Shown here in pieces: positions 1 through 8,247 of a DNA stretch of 64,000 nt. The stretch lies in assembly GCF_014648475.1 (NCBI RefSeq), contig NZ_BMRE01000017.1:62001-126000 (forward strand). The letters are read 5' to 3'. How positions within the stretch are numbered: position 1 is the stretch's first letter; each line of letters opens with the position of its first letter. Position numbers and translations under genes: made by a program. The notes under the pieces were generated by a model. It was not told the DNA's origin. It ran no database searches and saw nothing but the letters and a program-made list of their open reading frames with translations. The stretch is from Lentzea flava. Its GTDB lineage: Bacteria; Actinomycetota; Actinomycetes; Mycobacteriales; Pseudonocardiaceae.

Positions 1-330
1 GGCCTGGCAGCCGGGGTAGGGCTCGTAGGTCTGGAACTCCTTGGCGGACATGCCTGCGGCCTTCGCGAGCGGCTCCAGCATCGGCAGCACGAGTTCCTCG
101 CCGCCCGCCAGCAGCGTGAAGAACGCCCGCGCGTTGGGCTCCTGCGCCTTGGCCGCGAGGGCGAGGAATGTTCGCCAGTCCGACGACACGATGTGGTTCT
201 CTTCCGCGGCGAACGTCGCGATCACGGCGCGCGGCGCCTGGCCGGTTTCGATCAGCTTGACCACGAGGTTGTCGTGCTCACCGGGGTGCAGCTCCGTCCG
301 GATGCGCGTGACCAGCTCTTTTGCGTTCAT
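1..330 (-). CDS. Heme-oxygenase-fold (TenA/PqqC-like) protein, partial
   Basis: The reading frame opens with ATG at 330 and runs off the left edge after 110 codons, so only the N-terminal half is visible. The visible part is helical, begins MNAKELVTRI, and carries an AAEENHIVSSDWRTFLAL segment of the kind found in the helical bundle of TenA/PqqC/heme-oxygenase-like proteins. The family includes thiaminases, PQQ synthases and non-heme iron oxidases, so the name alone does not give a reaction. No catalytic set can be checked in the truncated sequence. It is divergent from the next gene, with 70 bp between starts. Family assignment is by overall pattern and is moderate; a specific function is not claimed. 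Confidence 0.5.
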   Translation of the reverse strand, partial: MNAKELVTRIRTELHPGEHDNLVVKLIETGQAPRAVIATFAAEENHIVSSDWRTFLALAAKAQEPNARAFFTLLAGGEELVLPMLEPLAKAAGMSAKEFQTYEPYPGCQA

Positions 331-400
331 GGATCATGATTCTCGCGCACCGCGGAAATCGTTCGCCAGACCGGCGGGCGTTCGGGGAGCATCTTCGCTC

Positions 401-727
401 GTGGCTGAACACACCTACCGAGTACTCGTCCGCGGCCGGTTCGCCGACCTGACCGACGACCAGCGCGCGTCGTTGCGAGAGCACCTGCAGGGCTTCGACT
501 TCCTGCGCAGCGGCGGGTTCAGCGAGGACGGCGCGCTGACGTTCGACGAGAAGCTCGACTTCTTCAGCTACCGCGTGATCCTCACGGCGTCGGAGAAGCC
601 CGACGAGGCGGGACTGCGGCGCGCGACCGCGGCCCTCGACGCGTTCGGCGTCGACTACCGGGGTCTGCGCGCCACCGTCACCGACATGGACGAGATGAAG
701 ATCAACCGGCCGAAACGGCTGGCCTGA
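401..727 (+). CDS. DUF6204-like small protein
   Basis: A 108-residue cytoplasmic protein starting at GTG 401, preceded by a GGGGAG ribosome-binding site about 10 nt upstream. An upstream in-frame extension exists but lies antisense to the preceding gene and looks non-coding. The sequence begins VAEHTYRVLVRGRFADL and has the alternating strand/helix pattern of actinobacterial DUF6204 proteins, single-domain proteins of about 110 residues without known function. The 3' end overlaps the convergent amidase gene by 26 bp. There is no signal peptide or membrane segment. The DUF assignment is from memory of the family pattern and is moderate. Confidence 0.55.
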   Translation: MAEHTYRVLVRGRFADLTDDQRASLREHLQGFDFLRSGGFSEDGALTFDEKLDFFSYRVILTASEKPDEAGLRRATAALDAFGVDYRGLRATVTDMDEMKINRPKRLA

Positions 728-1952
728 GCTCGACCTCCAGCGCCGCCGCCGCGTCCAGGGCCAGATCCTCGCGGTACATCCGGGAGATCACCTGGACGCC
801 GGTCGGCAGCCCGTCCCGCAGCCCCGTCGGCACCGCGACCGCCGGCAATCCGGCGAACGAGACCACCTCGCACATCTTCGTCGCCTCGAAGTACGCGGCG
901 AGGGCCTCGGGACCGCGCCGGTCCTCGTCCGGTTCGAACGACGGCGTCGTGGAGACCGGCGCGATCACGACGGGGTAGCGGTCGAGCAGCCGCGCCCACT
1001 CGCGCTGGACCGACATCCGGGTGCCGGTCAGCGCCAGGAACTCGCCGAGGTCCAGGGGCGGCCGCACCGCGAGGAGGTTGCGGGCGTACTCGGCGAGCTC
1101 CTCACCGGCGAACGCGACGTACTCGGCGAAACCGAGCGCGATCGGCGTGGAGATCATCCGCATGGACAGCTCCGCGGCCTCGTCGACCCGCGGCGGCGTG
1201 ACCGCGACGACCTCGTAACCCGCCTCCACCAGCCGTTTCGCCGCGTCCTCGACCACCGGGTCACCCGGCACGAAACCGGCGATCTTCGCCGCGGGCGGGC
1301 CGGAGGCGGGCACCGGAACCGTCCGCGGGTCGGCCAGGTCGGCACCGCACAGCAGTTCGTGCACCAGCCGCAGGTCGGCGACGGTGCGGGCGAGCGGGCC
1401 CTCGACCGTCATGACCTGAGTCGGGAACGACGGATCGGCCTGGCCGAAGGTCGCGCCCTGCGGATAACGGCCGTAGCTCGGCTTCAGCGCGCACACGCCG
1501 TTCAGGAACGCCGGCAGTCGCAGCGATCCGCCGCTGTCGTTGCCGATCCCGAACCGCACCATGCCCGTCGCGACGGCCACCGCGTCACCGCCTGAACTGC
1601 CACCCGGCGACTTCGAGGCGTCCCACGGGTTGATCGTGTGCCCGGCCAGTTCGCTGCACGTGTGCATGCCACGCGCGTTCAACGTCGGCATGTTCGCGTG
1701 CCCGATCGGTGTCGCTCCGGCCGCCCGCAGCCGTGCGATGATCGGCGCGTCGGACGTCTTCACGTTGCCGGTCAACGCCTTCATGCCGTGCGTGGTGGCG
1801 GCGCCCGCGACGTCGATGTTGGCCTTGACCGAGAACACAGCTCCGGCGAGCGGCCCGGTCGGCTCGGCCTTGACGTCGAACACGGTGGTCAACGCGTTGT
1901 ACACGGCGTTCAAGGACTCGATGCGCTGCAACTGCTCAGTGAACATCCCCAT
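702..1952 (-). CDS. Amidase signature family hydrolase
   Basis: A 416-residue amidase signature enzyme, which hydrolyses a carbon-nitrogen amide bond with a Ser-cisSer-Lys triad. The lysine is K43 in FSVKANID, the glycine/serine loop is GGSSGG at residues 117-122, and the nucleophile is S143 in NDSGGSLRLP. Length fits small amidases (about 400-480). The substrate cannot be read from sequence; relatives act on aryl- or alkylamides or allophanate. There is no signal peptide. The frame allows initiation at residue 1 or at Met3. It converges on the DUF6204-like gene with a 26-bp overlap and is followed upstream by only 60 bp before the next minus-strand gene, so it may be read from that direction. 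Confidence 0.85.
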   Translation of the reverse strand: MGMFTEQLQRIESLNAVYNALTTVFDVKAEPTGPLAGAVFSVKANIDVAGAATTHGMKALTGNVKTSDAPIIARLRAAGATPIGHANMPTLNARGMHTCSELAGHTINPWDASKSPGGSSGGDAVAVATGMVRFGIGNDSGGSLRLPAFLNGVCALKPSYGRYPQGATFGQADPSFPTQVMTVEGPLARTVADLRLVHELLCGADLADPRTVPVPASGPPAAKIAGFVPGDPVVEDAAKRLVEAGYEVVAVTPPRVDEAAELSMRMISTPIALGFAEYVAFAGEELAEYARNLLAVRPPLDLGEFLALTGTRMSVQREWARLLDRYPVVIAPVSTTPSFEPDEDRRGPEALAAYFEATKMCEVVSFAGLPAVAVPTGLRDGLPTGVQVISRMYREDLALDAAAALEVELRPAVSAG

Positions 1953-2012
1953 GCTCCAGTCTATGCGGACCGGAGCACGGGGATGCGCGGTCGGAAACCG
2001 CTCAGTGGAACA

Positions 2013-4145
2013 TCACGGATAATTGGCCAGGTAGGCCTCGGTGGATCCAGCGGTCACCCGGTTGCCCGTGTTGTTGATGATGTGTTCGATGGTTCCCTTG
2101 CCGCCCAACGAGATCGTCACCATGCTGTGGAACCGCACGCCCGGTGTGTTCGGCACCTCGAACGCCCGGTCGGCCACCACGCTCGGGTTGGCGTTGGCGA
2201 AGATGTAGCTGCCCAGGCCCCACGCCTCGTGGGTGGTCACGTGGTTGGCCACCTTGTAGGCCGCGTAGCCGCGGGTCGAGCCGTTCATCCACGCCGCCTG
2301 GTTCGGCGCCTCGTACGGCATCTCGTTCTGGTAGAAGTACGTCCGGCCGCCCTGACCGTTCCAGATGGTCTGGTACTTCTGGTAGTGCTCGACGAAGAGG
2401 CCGTACATCGTCACGTTGTTGCCGTTGACGATCAACCCGGTGTCCGCCCTGTTGACGTCCCAGCCGACACCGTAGGAGTGGTCACCGCGCCACAGCCACA
2501 GGTGGTCGCCGATCACGTCGTGGCTGTTGACCACCAACGAGGTCGTCGCCCGCCCGACCGCCGCGCCGCCGATGCGCACGTACAGGTCGTGCACCGACGT
2601 CGGGTTGGCCTGGTGGCGTGCCGTGCTGCCCGGTGCGCCGATCTGCATCAGCAGCGGGGAGTTCGTCGGAGCCGCGTCGAGGAGCAGGCCCGCGACCTTC
2701 ACACCGTCCACATCGGCCACATCGAGCGCCATGTTCCCGTTGGTGGGCATGACGGTCGCGAGCCCGAGGCCGAACACCACGGTGTCCGGCCGGGTCACGC
2801 GAATCGGCTCGCTCACCTGGTGGATGCCCGGCGTCAGCATCAGGTGCTTGCCCGCCGCCAGCTGCTGGTTCATGGTGGCGGCGCTCGTGCCCGGCTTCGC
2901 GATGAAGAAGTCCGACAGCGGGATGTTCGTGCCCTGCTGCTGACCGCTCGCCCACGTGGTGCCGCTGGAGTTGGAGCGCAGCGACGGGACGAAGACGTTG
3001 TAGTTGCCGCTGCCGTCGATGTTCAGGAACGGCTTCTCGCGCACGACAGGGGTCTGCGCGACCGTCGTGTACGGCGGCTCCGGGAACGTGTTCTGCGGGG
3101 CGTTGCGCGCACCGACGAACACCATGTTCCAGTTCTCACCGGTCCACGAGCCCCACTCGGTGTTGCGCGACAGCCACTGCTGCTGGCTGCCGGACCGCAC
3201 CTGGCCCGTCACCACGGAGTCGGCCAGGAAACCGCCGCTGGACCAGCCGTTGTCGTCGAGCTGCATGTTGCCGTAGACGTGTGTGCGGCGCATCGCGGAG
3301 GCCTGCGAGACCGCCCACGTGTTGGTGCCGCCGGGCGGCCGGATCGCGAGGTTCTCCGCGCCACGCCAGAAGTTGTGCGTCGCGTTGCCCTCGAACCAGT
3401 CGGCCTCGACGTGCACCTGGCCGTTGATGTTCACCGCGTCCGGTGTCAGGCCGAGGCCGAGCACCTGGGTGAAGAAGCCGATGTTGACGTCGACGTTGTA
3501 GTTGCCCGGCTTGAAGAAGATCGCGAACCGGCGCGCGTCGTACTGACCTTCTTCCTGCTGCCGGAAGACGTCGTTGAGCCGCGCCTGGATCGTGCTGGCG
3601 GGCATCGACGGGTCGAAGATCAGCACGTTGGGGCCGAAGTCGGGCTGGCCCGGGTTCGGCGGGGTGCCCGTGGACAGCCGGAAGGCCTGCGCGTTGGTGC
3701 CGTTGCAGGTGTACTGCACCAACTGGACGTCGCCGGTCGAGGCACCGGGCACGTCGAGGCACTTGCCGCTGTGGCGGCTCACGAACCGGTAGGTGTCGGT
3801 CCCCACCTGTTCGGGGCGCCACTGCTGGTTGTTGGCGTTGAAGTTCTGCCACATGTGGATCAGCGCGTTGTCCGCGGTGGACACGTTGGAGACGTCCCAG
3901 ACAGCGCCCTCGCCGACCGTGAAGTAGCCGTCGCTCGTGGGCGTGAACTTCCAGGTCTGACCGGAGCAGGACTGTTGGCGGAGCTGTGCGCCGTTGGCCG
4001 ATCCCAGCGATTCGACGCACTTTCCGCTGCCGACGTTCGTGACTTGATAAGCGGTTCCGGGCACCACGTCGGCCTGCGCCGCGACCGTCCACACAGGAAC
4101 GATCGCTGCTGCTGCCAACGCTGCCACCAGCAGGGGTGTTCTCAC
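2013..4145 (-). CDS. Secreted ricin-type lectin / right-handed beta-helix protein
   Basis: A 710-residue secreted protein starting at GTG 4145. Residues 1-25 are a signal peptide ending around AAQA. Residues about 30-160 are a ricin-B lectin (RICIN) domain with the repeats SGKCVES and SGKCLDV plus QxW-like motifs. From about 170 onward is a long region of repeated strands with asparagine- and glycine-rich turns, typical of pectate-lyase/GH55-like right-handed beta-helices; actinomycete homologues are often labelled adenylyl cyclase or coagulation factor 5/8 proteins without biochemical support. It probably binds and perhaps cleaves an extracellular polysaccharide. I see no unambiguous catalytic residues. 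It is divergent from the ArsR-type regulator at 4211, with 65 bp between. Confidence 0.75.
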   Translation of the reverse strand: MRTPLLVAALAAAAIVPVWTVAAQADVVPGTAYQVTNVGSGKCVESLGSANGAQLRQQSCSGQTWKFTPTSDGYFTVGEGAVWDVSNVSTADNALIHMWQNFNANNQQWRPEQVGTDTYRFVSRHSGKCLDVPGASTGDVQLVQYTCNGTNAQAFRLSTGTPPNPGQPDFGPNVLIFDPSMPASTIQARLNDVFRQQEEGQYDARRFAIFFKPGNYNVDVNIGFFTQVLGLGLTPDAVNINGQVHVEADWFEGNATHNFWRGAENLAIRPPGGTNTWAVSQASAMRRTHVYGNMQLDDNGWSSGGFLADSVVTGQVRSGSQQQWLSRNTEWGSWTGENWNMVFVGARNAPQNTFPEPPYTTVAQTPVVREKPFLNIDGSGNYNVFVPSLRSNSSGTTWASGQQQGTNIPLSDFFIAKPGTSAATMNQQLAAGKHLMLTPGIHQVSEPIRVTRPDTVVFGLGLATVMPTNGNMALDVADVDGVKVAGLLLDAAPTNSPLLMQIGAPGSTARHQANPTSVHDLYVRIGGAAVGRATTSLVVNSHDVIGDHLWLWRGDHSYGVGWDVNRADTGLIVNGNNVTMYGLFVEHYQKYQTIWNGQGGRTYFYQNEMPYEAPNQAAWMNGSTRGYAAYKVANHVTTHEAWGLGSYIFANANPSVVADRAFEVPNTPGVRFHSMVTISLGGKGTIEHIINNTGNRVTAGSTEAYLANYP

Positions 4146-4203
4146 GGCTCACAGGGTGGAGCCGGTTTGTTGCAACCTAACCGTTTCCGGTCGGGTTCCG
4201 GTA

Positions 4204-4223
4204 TTGACAAATGAATTTGTCAA
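4204..4223. promoter_or_regulatory. Perfect 9-bp inverted repeat over the start codon of the ArsR-type gene
   Basis: TTGACAAAT (4204-4212) and ATTTGTCAA (4215-4223) form a perfect inverted repeat with a 2-bp spacer. It is AT-rich against a GC-rich background and overlaps the ATG at 4211. This is the size and symmetry expected of an ArsR/SmtB-type operator, so autoregulation is likely. If the operator is upstream of the message, translation may start at GTG 4232 or 4241; if not, the mRNA would be leaderless. Confidence 0.7.
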
Positions 4224-4741
4224 ATGGGACCGTGCTCGGTGTGGAGCTGTCCCCGTTGCGCCGGTCGTTGCTCGAGCTGCTGAAGTCGCCCGCGTCGGCG
4301 ACCCAGCTCGCGGCTGCGCTCGACCTGCCGCGCCAACGGGTCAACTACCACGTGCGAGCGCTGGAACAGGCCGGCTTGGTCGAACTGGTCGAGGAACGCC
4401 AGCGCCGCGGCTGCGTCGAACGCGTGCTGCGCGCCCGCCCCGGCCGCGCGGTGGACGCGGGCGTCCAGGACCAGTTCGCCGCAACGCATCTGGTGTCGGT
4501 CGCCTCGGACGTGGCACGCGAGGTCGACCGGATGTCGTCTGCGGCGGCTTCGGCCGGAAAGCGCTTGCTCACCTTCACCGTGGAGACGACCGTGCGCTTC
4601 GGCGCGCCCGGCGACGTCCACGAGTTCACCAGCGACCTGGCCGAAGCGGTGCGGCAGATCGCGCTGAAGTACGACACCGAGTCAGGCCGCCCGTACCGGG
4701 TGGTCGCGATGGGCCACCCAGGAGTGTCCGATGAGCGATGA
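4211..4741 (+). CDS. ArsR-type winged-helix transcriptional regulator
   Basis: A 176-residue cytoplasmic DNA-binding protein. Residues about 12-75 form a winged helix: SPLRRSLLELLKSPASATQLA, then the recognition segment LPRQRVNYHVRALEQAGLVEL. The C-terminal half is helical with no recognised ligand domain. ATG 4211 lies inside a perfect palindrome, so GTG 4232 or GTG 4241 are alternative starts; the conserved fold begins only after VLGVELSP, which favours the later ones. It overlaps the SRPBCC gene by 11 bp, and ArsR-type regulators next to AHSA1/SRPBCC genes are a common actinobacterial pair in which the regulator controls its partner. Regulation is probably autogenous through the palindrome. 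Confidence 0.8.
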   Translation: MNLSNGTVLGVELSPLRRSLLELLKSPASATQLAAALDLPRQRVNYHVRALEQAGLVELVEERQRRGCVERVLRARPGRAVDAGVQDQFAATHLVSVASDVAREVDRMSSAAASAGKRLLTFTVETTVRFGAPGDVHEFTSDLAEAVRQIALKYDTESGRPYRVVAMGHPGVSDER

Positions 4742-5294
4742 AGACCTGAGAATCGAGATCACCGTGGCCGCGCCGGTCGACGAGGTGTGGCAGTCGTTCC
4801 GCGACAAGGAGAAGCTGCGGCACTGGCACGGCTGGGACCTCCCGGAGCTGGACGCCGAGATCGACCAGATCTACTTCCAGAACGCCGAGGAGGACGGCAC
4901 GACGCTGATCGTCCACGGCCACGACACCTTCGCGCTCACCCCCGTGCCCGAAGGCACCCGCATCGTGCTCACCCGCGCGCCCAAGGGCACGTCGCCCGAG
5001 TGGGACGACTACTACGACGACATCACCGAGGGCTGGATCACCTTCCTGCACCAGCTGAAGTTCGCGCACGAGTACCAGCCGGGCGCCGCACGCCGCACGG
5101 TGTTCTGGGACCGCGAGGTGCCGCTGGACGTCTCGGGCAAGCCGTTCTTCGAGTCCGCTCACCAGCGCGGCGTGGTGGTCGAGGAGTGGGGTCCCGGCCT
5201 GCTGATCACGTCGTCGAAGATGACCATCGCGTCCACCTACGGGTTCTCCGACGCCGAGCTGGAGGCGTTGCGCCAGAAGGGTGACGCCTCGTAA
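4731..5294 (+). CDS. SRPBCC (AHSA1-like) domain protein
   Basis: A 187-residue single-domain protein. It opens with LRIEITVAAPVDEVWQSFRD, the signature first strand and helix of the START-like/SRPBCC fold, a deep hydrophobic pocket for small lipids or aromatic ligands. AHSA1-like bacterial members are common but few have a known ligand. Start is ATG 4731, overlapping the regulator stop by 11 bp, so the two are translationally coupled and probably form one transcript. There is no signal peptide or membrane segment. The acidic WDDYYDDITEGW stretch near residue 90 is a visible oddity but may simply be part of the pocket rim. Confidence 0.8.
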   Translation: MSDEDLRIEITVAAPVDEVWQSFRDKEKLRHWHGWDLPELDAEIDQIYFQNAEEDGTTLIVHGHDTFALTPVPEGTRIVLTRAPKGTSPEWDDYYDDITEGWITFLHQLKFAHEYQPGAARRTVFWDREVPLDVSGKPFFESAHQRGVVVEEWGPGLLITSSKMTIASTYGFSDAELEALRQKGDAS

Positions 5295-5324
5295 TAGGCC
5301 GATCGAAGATCCCGATGTGAGTAC

Positions 5325-5921
5325 GTGGGCTACGAGTACGACGTCTTCCTGAGCTACACGCGCCGGGGTGGCGGGGACGTGTGGGTGCGGGAGCACTTCT
5401 ACCGCGCCCTGCGGGAATGGCTCGGCAACGAGATGGCAGAGGAACCCCGGATCTTCGTGGACTGGAACCAGAAGACCGGGGTGTCGTGGCCGGACAACCT
5501 CGAAACGGCGTTGCTGCGGTCGAAGGTGATGGTCGCGGTGTTGTCCCCGCCGTACTTCCGCTCGGAGTGGTGCCTCGCCGAGTGGGACAGCATGCTCGAA
5601 CGCCATCGTGCGCTCGGCTACGGCACCCTCGACCATCCGCAGGGTCTGGTGCTGCCCGTTCGATACGCGGACGGGCAGCACTACCCGCCGGAAGCGCGGT
5701 CCGCGCAGCAGCGCGACTTCACGCCGTGGAACAAGCCGCTGCCCTACGAAACCTATAGCCGGTCGCGGGACTACGAGTTCTTCTACGCCGCCGTGCAGCA
5801 GCTGGCGGGAGAAGTGGCGGAAAGGATCCAGGAAGCGCCGCCGTGGGATCCGACGTGGAAGGTGGTGCGGCCGGCGGTCGATCCCCGGTCGTTGCCGCCC
5901 GGCCCCTTGCCGAGGTTGTGA
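5325..5921 (+). CDS. TIR-domain protein
   Basis: A 198-residue protein that is almost entirely one TIR domain. YDVFLSYT (residues 5-12) is the first strand and box 1, IFVDWNQKTGVSW is the box-2 region, and SEWCLAEW places the presumed catalytic glutamate at E86 in the W-C-x-x-E arrangement seen in NAD-cleaving TIR enzymes. The start is GTG 5325, immediately before the domain. It is followed by 7 bp and then the KGGVGR-ATPase/TPR gene, so the two form an operon. Bacterial TIR proteins usually degrade NAD or make cyclic-ADP-ribose signals in antiphage defence; here the TPR partner would be the sensor or regulator. Signalling role is inference. Confidence 0.85.
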   Translation: MGYEYDVFLSYTRRGGGDVWVREHFYRALREWLGNEMAEEPRIFVDWNQKTGVSWPDNLETALLRSKVMVAVLSPPYFRSEWCLAEWDSMLERHRALGYGTLDHPQGLVLPVRYADGQHYPPEARSAQQRDFTPWNKPLPYETYSRSRDYEFFYAAVQQLAGEVAERIQEAPPWDPTWKVVRPAVDPRSLPPGPLPRL

Positions 5922-5928
5922 GGCTGCC

Positions 5929-8247
5929 GTGATCGTGACCTTCTATTCGTACAAGGGCGGTGTCGGCCGGTCGTTCTGCCTGGCCAACGTGGCTGTGCAG
6001 CTGGCGCGCTGGGGTAATCGCGTGCTGTGCGTGGACTTCGACCTCGACGCACCCGGCCTGCACGAGTACTTCCGGCCGTACGTCGGGCCGATCGCGCTGG
6101 GGCTGGTCGAGGTGATCAGCGGCGAGGCCGAATGGGCCGAGGCCGTCAGGTCCGTTGCCGTGCCGGACACCGACGGTCTTTCGTTGCTCGCGGCGGGACG
6201 CGCGGACACGTCGTACGCGGATCGAGCGCAGTCGTTGTCGTGGCCTGAGCTCTTCGCCGAGGAGGACCTCGGCTGGCGGTTCGAGAAGCTCCGCGAGCAG
6301 TGGGAGGAGAGCTACGACTACGTGCTGGTCGACAGCCGGACCGGCATCACGGACATCGGCGGGATCTGCACGGCGCAGCTGCCGGATGTGCTGGTCCTCT
6401 GCGTTGCGCCGAACCGGCAGAACCTGACGGGCGCGCTGGAGGTGGCGCAGCGGGCGGCTGCCGCTCGCGACAAGCTCCCCTACGACCGGGGCGGGTTGCT
6501 GTACCTGCCTGTGGTGTCGCGGTTCGACAGCAAGGAGGAGTACGAGCGCGCGCGGTCGTGGCGGGCCCGTCTGGTTGAACAGTTCGCGCCGCTCTACGCG
6601 AGCTGGATGCCGAAGGACCAGCACGACGACCAACCCGAGCTGGGGCTGATCGAACGCACGACTGTGCCTTACCTGCCGTACTGGAGCTTCGGCGAGGAGA
6701 TCGCCGTTCTCGACGAACGCAGCGGCAGCCCTGATTCGGTTTCCTACTACATGGACAACATCGCGGCGTTGCTCGCTCATCGGCTGGCGGACGCGGATGT
6801 CCTGGTGAGCAATCGTGACACCTATGTGTCCGCGGCACGGGAACGCGGCCGTCGCGAGATCGGTCACGGATTCCGCTACGACGTGCTGGTGCACGGCACG
6901 TCGGAACGAGCCGCGGAGCTCACGAACGAACTCCTGGACCTCGGTGTGCGAGCGGTGCGCGGACGGCTCGCGGAGCTGTCGATGGTGCGGCACTTCGTGA
7001 TCGTCGATCCACCAGCGCTGCCGTCGGCCGGCGTTCAGGAGATCCTCGACCAGGGACGCATGGTGATGGTGGTCGCGGACGACGTGCCGAGACAGCTGTC
7101 CGCGGCACACGCGCTCACCAGCTCTGCCAGTGCGGTGGAGATCGCGGTCGAGGTGGTGACCGTGGTGCCTGCGGACGACGCGGAGCCGCACTGGGAGGGA
7201 GTGCTGGTCGCCGCCGCCAGGGAGCTCCGGTCACAGGGTGATCTGGACGGTGCCTATGCGCTGGTCAGCAGGGCGGTCGAGGCGGTGCGGACACCAGTCC
7301 TGTCGTCTCTGCTGCGTGGGGAGCTGGCGATGGACATCGGCAGGCCGGAGGTGGCCGAATACGACCTGGACCGCGTTCTCGTTCTCGTGGCGTCGACCTC
7401 GCGGGAGGCACAACGCGCTCACCGGCTGCTTGGCGAGATCTACCGCGACCGGGACCAGCGCAGAGCGGTCCGTCATTTCCACGACGCGCTGAGCGGCAGC
7501 GATCGGAGGGAGAAGGCGCTGGTGCACCGCGAGCTCTCCCGGATCGAGCTGCGCGAGGGGAAACCCGAGGTGGCGCAACGACATCTGGAGGCCGCACGCG
7601 AGCTCAACACCGGTGATGTGGCGCTGGAGGCGCAGCTGGCGTTCGAACTCGGCTCGCTGCTGGTCGACGTCGGCGACTTCGACGCGGCGAGTCGCCAGCT
7701 GGCCGAGGCCCTCGAGTGGAACACGTTGCCGCTCGACGACGAGGTCAACGCGCTCCGTCAGCTCGCGTACCTGGAAGGTGCTGCCGGGCGTCCGCGCGAA
7801 GCCGAGGACTACCTGCGGCGCGCCCGTGACTTGCCGGTGCGGCCGGAGGACAAAGCCGACATCATCATCGAGCTCACCCGGATACAGCGGGAGAACTACG
7901 GCACGAACGTGGCAATCGATGCTCTCGGGGACGTTGTGCACTCACTTGAGCTGAATGACGTCATCGGCAAGGCCAGGCTGCGTGAGAAGCTGGGCAACCT
8001 CTATCTCGAAGTCGGTGACAAGCCTTCAGCGCGAGATGTGTTCATCGAGGCTTTGACGGCCTTCCGCAGTCTTGGTGACAGGGCGGGGGAGGTGCGGACG
8101 TTGATCGGACTCGTGTCCGCGTACCGAGGTGCGGACCCGGCCAAGGCGATCAGCCATTGGCAGGAGGCCCATCGGTTGCTGACGCGGTTGCGCGGGCCGG
8201 AGGCCGATCTGCTGTGGCGTCAGCTGGAGGCTGCTGATCCGAAGTAG
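5929..8247 (+). CDS. KGGVGR-type ParA/MinD-like ATPase with TPR repeats
   Basis: A 772-residue two-part protein starting at GTG 5929, seven bases after the TIR stop; longer in-frame versions overlap the TIR gene and are unlikely. Residues 2-15 contain FYSYKGGVGRS, the deviant Walker A of SIMIBI ATPases (K9), followed by VLCVDFDLDAPGLHEYF and by the VDSRTGITDIGG segment typical of this KGGVGR subfamily. From about residue 430 to the end are helical TPR-like repeats. Related KGGVGR-TPR proteins neighbour TIR-like proteins in the FxSxx-COOH systems and other predicted conflict systems, but no FxsA or FxsB is seen here. Likely a nucleotide-dependent switch controlling the TIR effector. Its 3' end overlaps the convergent oxidase by 28 bp. 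Confidence 0.8.
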   Translation: MIVTFYSYKGGVGRSFCLANVAVQLARWGNRVLCVDFDLDAPGLHEYFRPYVGPIALGLVEVISGEAEWAEAVRSVAVPDTDGLSLLAAGRADTSYADRAQSLSWPELFAEEDLGWRFEKLREQWEESYDYVLVDSRTGITDIGGICTAQLPDVLVLCVAPNRQNLTGALEVAQRAAAARDKLPYDRGGLLYLPVVSRFDSKEEYERARSWRARLVEQFAPLYASWMPKDQHDDQPELGLIERTTVPYLPYWSFGEEIAVLDERSGSPDSVSYYMDNIAALLAHRLADADVLVSNRDTYVSAARERGRREIGHGFRYDVLVHGTSERAAELTNELLDLGVRAVRGRLAELSMVRHFVIVDPPALPSAGVQEILDQGRMVMVVADDVPRQLSAAHALTSSASAVEIAVEVVTVVPADDAEPHWEGVLVAAARELRSQGDLDGAYALVSRAVEAVRTPVLSSLLRGELAMDIGRPEVAEYDLDRVLVLVASTSREAQRAHRLLGEIYRDRDQRRAVRHFHDALSGSDRREKALVHRELSRIELREGKPEVAQRHLEAARELNTGDVALEAQLAFELGSLLVDVGDFDAASRQLAEALEWNTLPLDDEVNALRQLAYLEGAAGRPREAEDYLRRARDLPVRPEDKADIIIELTRIQRENYGTNVAIDALGDVVHSLELNDVIGKARLREKLGNLYLEVGDKPSARDVFIEALTAFRSLGDRAGEVRTLIGLVSAYRGADPAKAISHWQEAHRLLTRLRGPEADLLWRQLEAADPK

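Noticed and set aside
1638..4214. Long plus-strand frame opposite the ricin/beta-helix gene
   Set aside because: Valine/arginine/histidine-rich composition without any domain; the opposite strand has a signal peptide, lectin motifs and correct codon bias.
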